Source: Chlorops oryzae
Taxonomy: Eukaryota; Arthropoda; Insecta; Diptera; Chloropidae
Assembly (NCBI GenBank): GCA_020466095.1
Contig: CM035807.1
Span: forward strand, 40,868,496-40,932,495
Direction of reading: 5' to 3'
DNA: 64,000 nucleotides
Made by a program: the position numbers and the translations under genes. The notes beneath the pieces were generated by a model, which was given only the letters and a program-made list of their open reading frames with translations, was not told the DNA's origin and did not search any database. Every line of letters starts with the position of its first letter. Position 1 is the stretch's first letter. This document shows positions 11,030 to 21,630 of this stretch, piece after piece.

Positions 11030-11991
11030 TATGTAATGGAGCAGGTTCCACACCGTGAGTTTTTTTCACTTTTGTGTGAAATAATTGCATATTCCTCTTT
11101 GGTGTTTGTCTTGAAATAAATGGTTCCAGACGGATCGTATCCCAATGCTCTTATTTTGTTGACGGTTCCATCTCCAGCCTTTTTTTGTTTAAAACATTTT
11201 TGATTGTATTGAGATTTCGTTACTTTTCCTGCAGGACTTTTATCACCCGATTAGCAAATAAGTTAATGATAAGCTTCCTTTTTCGCAACTGACTTAAAAA
11301 GTCATCTAGACATCAAGCAAATACAATTTAGGAAATTTCTAAAATTTAACTTTATGCCCACTACATCACAACTGCATAGAAATCGTTTGAAAAGTCAAGC
11401 ATACATCAACCAAACTAGATACGAAAATAATATATTTCTGATGCTATAATTCAAGGGTACGAATTGCATTCAAAGGTAGTTTTATACGCAAAAGCTTTAC
11501 TCGGTAGTCAACCAATCCGTAAAAATTGCTCTGATGAGACCCCAGACGGCAGTTCAAAACGTACATCATCCAAAATAGTCTTTGGATTTCTTTCTCATGC
11601 CATCGCTTGAAAAACATTTTCACATTCATAAATTAATTATTGTTCTTCTACTAAAAACCTTCGTTGCAGAAAAATAAAAAAAAGCTTCATATTATATACC
11701 TCTCACAGTTATAAATTGAAACCACTTATGTATCTTTCTGAATTCATTTTGAAAAGCTAAAATTTTTTTTATTTTTTATTTATTAATAAACTTTATTTTG
11801 TTCTAGTTTCTAAAATTTTCAAATAATAACATAACACGAAATGAAAAGTTTAACCCCTTCCGGCATGAATTATTAACGAAATGAAAAACAAATATTTTTC
11901 CTCCACAATAATGATTTATTGGGCTCAATTAAAGGAAAAATTTATTAAATTTAGTTTTTTTTTGTTTATAACAGAAGTGGTTATAAATTAA
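11030..11991. other. Non-coding, nothing recognised
   Basis: AT-rich. The short minus-strand frame at 11444-11629 has no recognisable features. Confidence 0.5.
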
Positions 11992-11993
11992 TA

Positions 11994-12446
11994 GGCCGTT
12001 TACATATGCCGTTTTATTCGCGTTTTAGTAACTTTGCCCGTTTTAGGTCTAAAACAACTTAGATTTTTCCCGTTTTATCGTACAAAACTAAAACGAGAAA
12101 CTTTCCTGTTTTAATTTAAAACAATTAGCTAAACAAGATAAATCCTGCTTATAACTGATAAAAATATCGAAATCTGAGTGTCATCACTATAAAAATGCAA
12201 GACATATGGTAATTGAAATTTCTAATTTAAAAATTTTTAGGTTGTTTCCACAACCAATGTAGAAAACGAACACAATTTCAATAATTGCTTCTTATCTAAA
12301 TAACAATATTCACTCATATTTTACGTGTTGAGCAAACAAAAGATAACCACAAAATGACAAAACGACATGTGCATATGTAAACACCCCGTTTTGACTTAGT
12401 CGTTTTAGATTAAACGAGGAGCGCTAAAACGTATATGTAAATGCCC
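11994..12446. mobile_element. MITE, about 453 bp, TA-flanked
   Basis: The left end ggccgtttacatatgccgtt and the reverse complement of the right end, gggcatttacatatacgttt, agree at most positions. TA lies on both sides (11992-11993, 12447-12448). The interior has many cgttttag/ctaaaacg motifs in both directions. It is non-coding. Confidence 0.7.
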
Positions 12447-12794
12447 TATAAGATATATAGAAAAGGTATGCAAAACATGCCAGGAAACCCAAAACTTTCA
12501 ATGTTCATACCATTTTACTCTTGAGAAGGTTGAAAAGAGTATGTGTATATAAATAGAAATATTTTTTTCGCACTCTTTACCCACCATTTTTATATTATAA
12601 CAAATTTCAAATGTGATAATTATACCCAGCGTAAGCGGGGTATATTAGTTTTGTGCAAATCTTGTAACAGGGAGAATTAAGCTCCGGAGATATAGGCATA
12701 TATACAGGGTGTTTCGCATAAGGATGTATTTCCGAAAGGAGGTGATAGGGGTGCTCAATATCGACCAAAAATCGTATGGGAGAGGGGGGGGGGG

Positions 12795-12953
12795 TATTAA
12801 ATGATATGTTTCGTTAGAAAAATCAAGAGACTTATTTTATTCAATTAAAGTTTTCAGAAAAGTAAATTCTAATATTTCAAAATTCAAAGCATCTATGTTA
12901 ACTTGTTTTGCTTCATTTGAAATCTCACAGGTTCCTTGATATCGTCTTCAACA
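12795..12953 (-). repeat. copia 3' LTR
   Basis: 159 bp, paired with 17041-17199. The visible difference is a T/C at the cttcatt(t/c)gaaatc site. Confidence 0.93.
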
Positions 12954-12979
12954 CTCCTCCTCAAAACAACTCCAATTTC

Positions 12980-15900
12980 TTAGACTAAGTTTAACATTTT
13001 AATGAACTTTTTCAATTTTGATTCTTTTAGATTCTTCGTGAGCACGTCAGCTATCATTTCTTCAGTCGAACAATATTTTAATTCCACTTCTCCATTTTTC
13101 ACCAATTCTCTGATATGATGGTATTTGATATCGATGTGTTTGCTTCGTCCGTTTATCACCACATTGTTTGCCAATTTCATTGCTCCTTGATTATCCAGGT
13201 TAAGTATAACTGGGCTTTCATTTGAAATTCCCAATTCTTTAAGCAAACGTTTTAGATATACTACTTCCCTAGCTGCATTAGAAGAAGAAATGTATTCAGC
13301 TTCGGTACTGCTCAGTGCCACAGTTGTCTGTTTCCTTGATTGCAATGCAATTGTACAACCACCCAGATAAACCACGTATCCTGAGAAGGACTTCCGGTCT
13401 ATAGTATCTCCACCCCAATCTGCATCAGCATAAGCTTCCAGTAGTTTATTATCTGCTCGATAAATAAGCTTTAGATTAATAGTGTGTTTCAAGTACCTTA
13501 GTATGTGTTTTGCTCCGATCATATGCTCTACATGTGGATCTGCGTTTCGTTGAGCTCACTTTACTACTGAATGCATGATATCTGGCCTTGTTGTTAACGC
13601 CAGGTACATTAAGGCTCCAATAATTGATTGGTATTCCTTAATATAAATTTTCACACAGTTTCCGTTACACGATACTTGGTAACCAGCTTCTAACGGTATT
13701 TTAGCTGTTTTACAATTCTCCATACCGTACTGTTTTAATAAGTCTGAGATATATTGCGTTTGTCCCAGCAATATATCACCAGTTTCGCCGATTCGTTCTA
13801 TCTTCATTCCCAAAAAATGATGCATTTCGCCTTTATCGATTACTTCAAAATTATTTGCTATTTCCTCTTTTACATTAGTCAGCAACTCTTTGTTTTTACA
13901 ACCAATGATTATATCATCCACGTATACTGCCACAATTATTAAATCGTCCTTTTTATTTTTCTTATATAGACAGGGTTCACTATCCAATGGCTGAAATCCA
14001 ATTTTCTTCAGAACTTCGTCTAATGTTGAGTTCCACTCACGTCCTGACTGTTTTAGACCATAAATCGCCCTTTTGAGCTGTAAAACCTTTTTAGAATTCT
14101 CCTCCTCACTGAAACACTCTGGTTGTTTCATGTATATTTCGTCATGTAATTCACTATTTAGGTATGCTGAGACAACATCCATCTGATGTAGGTACATCTT
14201 TTGTTGTACTGCAAATGCCAATATCATTCGTATTGTCGCATATCCAATTACAGGTGAAAAAGTCTCCTGGTAATTAACACCGTATTGCTGACTGTAGCCT
14301 TTCGCAACTAAACGTGCCTTATAACGCTTCAATTTTCCATTTTCATCCTTCTTCAATGCAAACACCCATTTGCAACCAATAGCTCGGTGTCCCTCTGGTA
14401 AATCCGTCAATACCCACGTTTTATTTTTCTTCAGTGATTTGTATTCTGCTTTCATCGCATTCTTCCACTCGCTTGCTGATTTGCTCGATAGCGCTTCATC
14501 CACAGTTTTTGGCACGTCTATAACATCAGGTTCTTCATATAGCTTTGAAACTATGTTGTATTGCTTCTTTGGTCTTCCCCTTCTTCCAGTTTTTTCCAGC
14601 CTTGGTCTTCCTCTGCCATGGCCTCTAATATTCCTGCGAACTAAATTAGGAATTACGCTTGCAGTAGGACTTACGCTTCCAGTATTATCTTCTCCGCCCT
14701 CCTCAAGCGGAAGTTCTTCAACGATATCTTCATTAAGACTCTCTACGTTATTGCTGCCATAGTTTTCATCATTATCATCTTCTCTGCTCACCTCAAGCGG
14801 AATTTCTTCGTTTAATATGAACTTATACCAGTATACATCATTCTTCTGTTCTTTTTTATCTGTTTTGAAACAATTTTCATCAAAAATAATGTCACGCTTC
14901 TCAATTACTTGTCCTGTTCGCTTGTTAAGTAATCTGTACGCCTTTGATGTTAAGGAATAACCCACCATTATACACTCTTCTCCTCTAGGATCAAATTTTC
15001 CTTTCCATGTTTTGTCTAATGCCACCGCGTAGCATCCAAAGATCTTTAAATGATCAACTCTTGGTTTTCTCCCAAAATACACTTCAAAAGGTGTTTTGTC
15101 TAGTAGTATTTTAGTCGGACTTCTATTCCTTATATAAGCAGCAGTATTCACCGCTTCGGCCCACAAATTTTGGTTCAAATTAGCATGCAGAATCATGCAT
15201 CTAGCCATTTCCACCAAAGTTCTATTCATGCGTTCAGCCACTCCATTTTGCTGAGGAGTATATGGTACAGTTAGCTGTCTTTGGATTCCATGTATTTTCA
15301 AAAACTCGCTGAATTCTCTGCTCATGTATTCGCCTCCATTGTCTGATCTTAGCTTCTTTATTAATTTTCCAGTAAACCGCTCCACTTCTGCTTTAAAAAT
15401 CTTGAATTTCTCGAATACCTCATTTTTTGATTTTAAAAAATACACAAAAACCATTCGGGATTTGTCGTCAATAAAGGTAAGAAAATACTTGGATCCACCA
15501 AGGGATGGAACATTTATTGGACCACATACATCAGAATGTACTAACTCGAGAATATCATGGGCTTTTGTCTCAGACTCTTTTGGAAATTTAGTAACATGTA
15601 CTTTCCCAATCAAACAAGTTTTACACTTAACCCTTTCCTTTTCTTCCTTTGTACTTATTCCATCAACCATTTCTCTCTTTGATAAATCTTTGATATCATT
15701 GAAATTAAGATGACCATATCTGTTATGCCATGTAGTGTGACTGGCTTTTATCACACAAAGGCGCTCAGATACATTTTCAATAATATACAAATTCTTGTAT
15801 CTTTTTGCATGCAAGATCACAGTCCCATCAGTCTTGTTAATTATTCTTGCACCTCTTTGGTTGAATATAACCCTGTTACCATTGTCAACTGTTTTGCTAA

Positions 15901-16969
15901 CGGACAGAAAATTTCCTCGAAGCTCAGGTGAGTAAAGGACATCACAAATATTTATGTTAACCCCGCTTATGTTAACATTTATAACGCCTTTTCCAGTAAC
16001 TTTTATGCATTTGTTATCAGCTAAATCAATTTTACCTTTAAACTCTTCAAGTTTCTCGAACCATTCCTTCTTACAGCACATATGAGAGGTTGCTCCACTA
16101 TCTAAGTTCCACAGATTATCCGAAAGACTCTCTTCTGTTGAACCCAAAACACACAAATTTCTGGATTTCTTGTCTTCATATTTACCGTCCTTCGTATCTT
16201 TGGTGTTTTCTTCTTTCTTTGAACGACAGTCCTTTGCCATGTGCCCCTTTTTACCACAATTGAAGCATGATCCTTTGAAATTCGGTCTGCCATAACTCTG
16301 ATTTTTCCGCCCACTTATACGGAATGCTTGACCATGTTCCTCTTCTATATGGTTGCTGCTGATCGAACGCCTTTCATTTTCTTCCAGAATCTTAATTTTA
16401 ACGGAAGCTAATGATGGTAAAACATCCCTTGTTTCCATAGCTACAACAAAGTTTTCGAACGATTTTGGAAGACTCGCTAACAATATGATGACTAAAACTT
16501 CTACCGGGATTGTCACCATTATATCCTCCAGCATATCCTTAGTTTGGATGAACTCATCCAAATGTTTGTTAACCTTGTCACCTTCTTTCATGTTCAAGCC
16601 TAATAATTTCTTGAACAAGAATATTCTCCGGGCTGGTCCTCTCGGCTCATGGATTTCTTTTAATACCATCCATGCTTTCTTTGCAGTTATGCAATTCTTG
16701 ACGTTGTTCAATTGGTTTGGCTTGACACTTAATATAATGCTTGCCAATGCCTTACTATTAAGCTTATTCCAAGCAATCCTTTCTGGTCCTGTTTCTGGGC
16801 ATATATCGTTGCTTTCTATTATATCCCACAAATCAGCATGGATCAATAGGCTCTTCATCTGAAGGCTCCAAGTTTGGTAGTTTGATCCATCCAACTTATC
16901 AATGGCTGCTCCGCTATGAAACGCCATTTCTACGTTAATATTTTCGTTACTGTGTTGCAGGTAACGCAA
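12980..16969 (-). pseudogene. copia Gag-Pol polyprotein, one in-frame stop
   Basis: A single frame encodes everything in Ty1/copia order. Gag runs about residues 15-230. A CCHC knuckle (CFNCGKKGHMAKDC) lies at residues 235-248. The aspartic protease site is LDSGATSHM near 290. The integrase HHCC zinc region lies at about 415-455 and its DDE core includes HSDVCGP and PYTPQQNGVAERMNR. Reverse transcriptase follows with QMDVVSAYLN and YVDDIIIG. RNase H (ADADWGGD, ALSSTEAEYI) ends at 12980. The upstream 1137-residue frame stops at a TGA (13556-13558), just before RNase H. Translation would resume in the same frame, so this one codon is the only obvious lesion. The true start is probably the second Met, MAFHSGAAIDKLDG. 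RNase H cut off from RT should abolish mobility unless the stop is read through or is a sequencing error. Confidence 0.92.
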
Positions 16970-17040
16970 GGATTTTTAATTAGATATTAGTATCCTTAAA
17001 AAAAAATCCTTAATATTTTGAGATAGAAAGGCCCATAACC

Positions 17041-17199
17041 TATTAAATGATATGTTTCGTTAGAAAAATCAAGAGACTTATTTTATTCAATTAAAGTTTT
17101 CAGAAAAGTAAATTCTAATATTTCAAAATTCAAAGCATCTATGTTAACTTGTTTTGCTTCATTCGAAATCTCACAGGTTCCTTGATATCGTCTTCAACA
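17041..17199 (-). repeat. copia 5' LTR
   Basis: 159 bp. The primer-binding stretch lies immediately to its left on the plus strand (17030-17040), and the gag-pol start at about 16960 follows. Confidence 0.93.
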
Positions 17200-18597
17200 G
17201 GGGGGGGTGGAAAATGCTCCCCTAAGGAGTTAGAAGGCCTTAAAGATTTTAGGCAGTAAGTCGAGAAAAAAAATTCTCCCACGATAACGGTTCATCGTAG
17301 AAAAAAAACTGTTAAGCGGTTTGAAAGCCAATTCTATGGGCTTTTAGGCAAAATTAAATTCATGGTAAGAATTTAAGCCATTGATGGTTAATTAAGCGGT
17401 CAAAGTCAAAAATTCTGAAAAAAATTCTATTTTTTTACTTTGAGACCCATTTTGGTATGAAAAAGTCCTATTAACACATACTTTTCTAATTTTTTTCAAA
17501 ATCCTCGATTAATTTACTTAAAATCTGTGGTACATTTGTCATACCTTGTTAGCGGTTTAACCTCAGAAAAAATAGGATTTATAAACGAACTTGAACTTTT
17601 TTTATGTGATGAAATTCTTAAAAGAGCAATCTTTGGCTTACAATGGCCAGCCAGCAATTTCTTATTTAAGACAAATTTTGGTTTAAAATTATACGAACTT
17701 GAACTGGAAAAATTGGTAATTTTTTGCTGAGATTATTTAAATTGATTTTAAAAAAAGTTCAAGTTCGTTTTTAAATCCTATTTTTCCTGAGGTTAAACCG
17801 CTAATAAGGTATGACAAATGTACCACAGATTTAAAGTAAATTAATCGAGGATTTTGAAAAAAATTAGAAAAGTATGTGTTAATAGGACCTTTTTCATACC
17901 AAAATAGCTCTCAAAGTAAAAAAATAGAATTTTTTTCAGAATTTTTGACTTTGACCGCTTAATTAACCATCAATGGCTTAAATTCTTACCATGAATTTAA
18001 TTTTGCCTAAAAGCCCATAGAATTGGCTTTCAAACCGCTTAACAGTTTTTTTTCTACGATGAACCGTTATCGTGGGAGAATTTTTTTTCTCGACTTACTG
18101 CCTAAAATCTTTAAGGCCTTCTAACTCCTTAGGGGAGCATTTTCCACCCCCTCCCCTCCCATACGATTTTTGGTCGATATTGAGCACCCCTATCACCTCC
18201 TTTCGGAAATACATCCTTCTGCGAAACACCCTGTATATAGAAATGATCAGGATCAAAAACTGAATCGATTTAGACATGTCCGTCTGTCCGTCCGTCTGTT
18301 CGTCCGTCCGTCTGTCCGTCCGTCCGTGGTCGGATCTCCTCCGAAACGGCTGGACCAATCAAGTCGAAATTTGGCACACAGGTATATCGGAATCAGAGTA
18401 TGATCCTAAGTAAAAATGGGAGACATCCGCCCACTGCCACGCCCACAAATGAATTTATTGTGTTTTCAGTAAAATGCTTGTAACTTGCGAACTACTCAAC
18501 ACATTCCATTGATATTTGGTGTACTGGTAAACTACGAAAAAGGACATATACTGGAAAAAAATGGACGCCGCCCTCTTCGAGCCATGCCCACAAATAA

Positions 18598-18860
18598 GCC
18601 CACAAATAAGGGCTTATCGTAACTTGTGAAGTAAAAGGCGAAGAAGCTTCAATTTGGCAGCATAGGTTGACCAAGGCAAATGAAAGGTGTAGGAACAAAA
18701 ATTTATGTAGCCCGCCCAATTGCACGCCCACAAATGAAGATTTTTCGTAACTTCCGAAGTAAAAGGCGTAGAAGCTTCGAATTCGGAACATAAGTTCACC
18801 AAGGCGAATGAAAGGTGTAGGGAAATAATTTATGTTGCCCTCCCACTGCCACGCCCAAAA
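18598..18860 (+). repeat. Two imperfect tandem copies, about 120 bp each
   Basis: Both units contain gcccacaaat, cgtaactt, gaagtaaaaggcg, gaagcttc, a ccaaggc motif and gaatgaaaggtgtagg (or aatgaaaggtgtagg). They belong to the dispersed repeat around them. Confidence 0.7.
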
Positions 18861-18960
18861 ATAGAGAAGCAAAACATAGTGCGCTCATAATGTCGGGACG
18901 CTGGGTATTTCAAAGTCGGGCTTGACCAACTTTAGCTTTCTTACTTGTTTTTTTTTTGTA

Positions 18961-19414
18961 ATTCTTCTCAATGACAAATGTTAGACAAAAGATCATATAA
19001 TGTGGACTACGGCCATATGTCAAACGAAATCTACTAAGATTCCGTTAGTTAATGCCATGCTTATTTGGATTTCGATTTTGTTTTAAGTACAGGACTTTTC
19101 ATCTGGCAAGGAAAAAATCATAAACTTTTGCGTCCATGCAGGAATGGACAATTGATTACTGCCTAGGACATCGCCACGTTCAAATAGTGAGTTGAAGCCA
19201 AGGACGGAAGTCAATTAATCAACCAGTTGTGCTTATTAAAAAGCTAACTTTAAAATACTTCAAAATTGGTTGGTTGCCCTGCAGGGTTATCATAACCCTT
19301 TTAATTACCTGGACTTATAGAAGGGTAGAGCTTAGGAAAAGAGTCGTAATCCAAATAAAAAAGAATGCGTTAGATGATGGACGTTAAGTGGAAATGGATG
19401 GTTTCAGGAATCTT
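18961..19414. other. Non-coding, nothing recognised
   Basis: No credible frame or repeat seen; it ends at the SINE target duplication. Confidence 0.5.
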
Positions 19415-19424
19415 TACCGTACTG

Positions 19425-19668
19425 TGGCTCTGAAATAGCGTAGGAGATGCGTGCTATGCTCTTGATCCCAGGGTCCGAGGTTCGATTCCCGGCACAGGCG
19501 AAACGGAGTGTAATGTTCCAAGCCTAGCACTGGTTTTTCAAAAATCGCATGTTAGGGGCAAACTATATTAAAAGACATACACTCACACAAACACAAGAAA
19601 ACCTCCTTGGTATCACAATGGGCCGATTAACGGCCTAAGTGGCAGCCACTTTAACCTACCTACCTACC
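19425..19668 (+). mobile_element. tRNA-derived SINE with (ACCT)n tail
   Basis: The head contains an A-box-like tagcgtaggaga and a clear pol III B box, ggttcgattcc, at about 19472. The body ends in tggtatcacaatgggcc, cctaagtg, ggcagccac and an (ACCT)n tail. A 10-base direct repeat, taccgtactg, flanks it (19415-19424 and 19669-19678), although its first bases could belong to the tail. The 3' part resembles the LINE end at 35770-36091, suggesting that LINE type moved it. Confidence 0.8.
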
Positions 19669-19678
19669 TACCGTACTG

Positions 19679-19968
19679 AAAAAATTCAGGAGGAAGACTA
19701 ATTATTTTATTATTAATTTTTCTTTGGATTGACGAATGTGATGAATCGTATTCCATTTGTGTGTGCAAGTACTAAGTACTTTTGGTCAATTGCTATATTT
19801 TTCTCAATACATAAGGAAAACAATGAATTTGACAGTACGACATTGCGGTTTTGATAAAAGCAGCCAATGGAATACTTATATTATAACATGCTGAATATTT
19901 GGTGTTTGAAGAATGCATTTCCTTAAGTATTTTATAATACATGTTGCAAAAGTTGATGCTACAAGATT
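19679..19968. other. Non-coding spacer
   Basis: No gene or clear repeat seen. Confidence 0.5.
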
Positions 19969-19969
19969 T

Positions 19970-20862
19970 CCTTCAAATTCATCCCAGAATTGTCAGATTC
20001 ATGAGTATTGATATTATAAATGGTGAAATTATGTATTTGTATCTTCATTTTGTAAAATGAAGCACTGCGTTTGTTTGAGGAATCCATTTTACTGCTTGCA
20101 TGTCCACGCACAATAACAAAAACAAATCAGAACCTGCATTTTCGATAAAATTTGTACTTTCTTCTCTCATGTCATCAATTTCTGATCTATGACCCTTGTA
20201 TTGATTTTCCGTTATGGTTTTTGCTTCACATGCTACACATAAGTATATCTCATATATCGTTCCTTGGTTGAAATATCGAAACGTTTTGATCATTTATTGT
20301 AAACATTAAATTTTAATACGAGACTGCTAAAATCTTATCGTCACTTCTATCATCGCACTCTTCACAATAGAATTCATAAATCTGGATGTGTGGTTTAAAG
20401 TCTGTTTGTAAGTAAAGTTTGTTGGTGTACTTTCTACGTTAATGGGATTCAAGTTTTGGGACATCGTTTAACCACTTTTTTAAAAACTTAAGATGCTTCT
20501 CATTCATTTTATCTTTAATCGAGGCTTTCCTTTTAAGCTGTATTTTATCTAATTGAGTGCTGTTTGTCAGTATCTACCCAATTTCTAATCAAAATTTCGG
20601 CTATTCCAAGAGTTGACATAAATATTTGCCGGCAAACTTGGATACGTGTTGTCTTAACTTTTAAGTAATAGCGCTTTGATAACAATCGCCTCGAAAGTGT
20701 TTTACGATTTCGTAGTTTTTCTTTTACTTCAATCTGACTTAATACATTTAGCTTTTTTTTCTCATCACGACACACAGTGTCGCTAGTGCTGCCACAAATG
20801 CCAAAAATTAAGGTTTGAATTGTTAGAAATAAGTTTTGGGGCCCGGTTAGCAATACCTCCAT
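19970..20862 (-). pseudogene. Relic of an uncharacterised TE-associated protein family
   Basis: In minus-strand order the pieces are: VCRQIFMSTLGIAEILIRNW (20862-20545 frame); a decayed middle; NVSIFQPRND followed by CVACEAKTITENQYKGH; then LLCVDMQAVKWIPQTN (20293-20045); and, after a one-base slip near 20048, MKIQIHNFTIYN. This order resembles a large arthropod and cnidarian family of uncharacterised proteins (I think the DUF7869 type) with a suspected transposase-like core. The middle (about 20300-20545) has several stops. The catalytic part that should follow HNFTIYN is missing. The family assignment is from memory and moderate. Confidence 0.5.
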
Positions 20863-20865
20863 TAA

Positions 20866-21559
20866 GAAAAATCAAAATCTAAAATCTTCTTACCCATTGC
20901 CATTTAAGAAACGCACGTCCTCAAAGTTGCGTTTCTAATCACTTGTTTATTTCTAAATAAACTTTGTCTTTGAATCGCAATTTTTTAAGATGCGTTTTTT
21001 GGTTACATTGTAGTCCGACCATTACGATTGATATGTTATATTAAAATATGACATATCGTTTTTATGGCAACGTTTTTATTTTTGGACATCTTGAGCCCAT
21101 ATGTGAATACGCGAAATACGCTTTCGCTTTTAAGATACAAATCCAGAGAAGTTTTGGAGTATGGAAAAAAATAAAATATTTGAAAGGCAATTAAAACAAA
21201 CTTTTAAAACAAAAATCAGCTGCAATGGCCTGCAATGTTGAAAGTTATGTTTATTTTTGTAGCGGGATTAAGAATTAAATTTGGTGAAATGTTTAACGTG
21301 TGGATTTTAGAAAGAAACGTTTCGCAACCAACTTCGTGTGATTCTGATACCCTTGACACAGGGTGTGTCGGGTATAGCAAGTGAGCACGCTAGACTCGGC
21401 CAAGCCCGTTGGGGTATATTCAACTCCCTCCACCAGCAAAATAAAAATGTTTTAAGTGTTACATGAAACAGAATATTCTAATATGCCCATACAAAAAAAA
21501 AAATTAAAAAAAAAAGATGAAAAAAACTAAATTGCAATGAAAACAATAAAAGTTAATAT
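20866..21559. other. Non-coding, nothing recognised
   Basis: AT-rich and free of coding signal. A stretch near 21340-21420 (atacccttgacacagggtg, then ggggtatattcaactccctc) resembles the edge of a fly dispersed repeat but was not resolved. Confidence 0.4.
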
Positions 21560-21630
21560 CCTTCTTCCCAATAACAGATTTTGTATCACCAGATATTTGC
21601 CCGTCAAAAGTAACAATCCGCTCTAGGGAA

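Larger units (their letters stand above)
12795..17199 (-). mobile_element. Ty1/copia LTR retrotransposon, 4.4 kb
   Basis: Two 159-bp LTRs (12795-12953 and 17041-17199) differ at one position that I can see. In element orientation the LTR starts tgttgaagacgatatcaagg. Next to the 5' LTR, ggttatgggcc matches the tRNA-iMet-type primer site used by copia. Next to the 3' LTR, a purine tract reads tgaggaggag. The insertion lies in a run of G, so the 5-base duplication is probably GGGGG. Very similar LTRs mean a recent insertion. It is the youngest layer of the nest. Confidence 0.93.
12705..18233. mobile_element. Foldback element with about 480-bp arms, split by copia
   Basis: The ends read cagggtgtttcgcataagga at 12705 and, inverted, cagggtgtttcgcagaagga at 18233, flanked by TATA on both sides. 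The right arm is about 17757-18233. The left arm is 12705-12794 plus 17200-17596, the copia element having landed in its G run. The arms stay nearly identical over hundreds of bases, for example ccttaaagattttaggcagt at about 17240 against its inverse near 18110. The loop is about 17600-17756. No protein is encoded. Confidence 0.85.
12615..18960 (+). repeat. Dispersed dipteran repeat, split by a foldback element
   Basis: The left part (12619-12704) begins tacccagcgtaagcggggta and runs to ggcatatata. The right part (18234-18960) continues gatcaggatcaaaaactg, then a run of CCGT/CTGT units at about 18283-18338, then gaccaactttagctttctta and a T tract. This layout, with atgtccgtctgtccgtc and a terminal cttgttttt, recurs in fly genomes as a non-coding repeat family. 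The name of the family here is not settled. The foldback element interrupts it with a TATA duplication. Confidence 0.5.

Noticed and set aside
18283..18338. CCGT/CTGT tandem units, at first glance a CRISPR-like or satellite array
   Set aside because: Simple 4-base repeats that belong to a known fly dispersed-repeat layout; no spacers, eukaryotic context.
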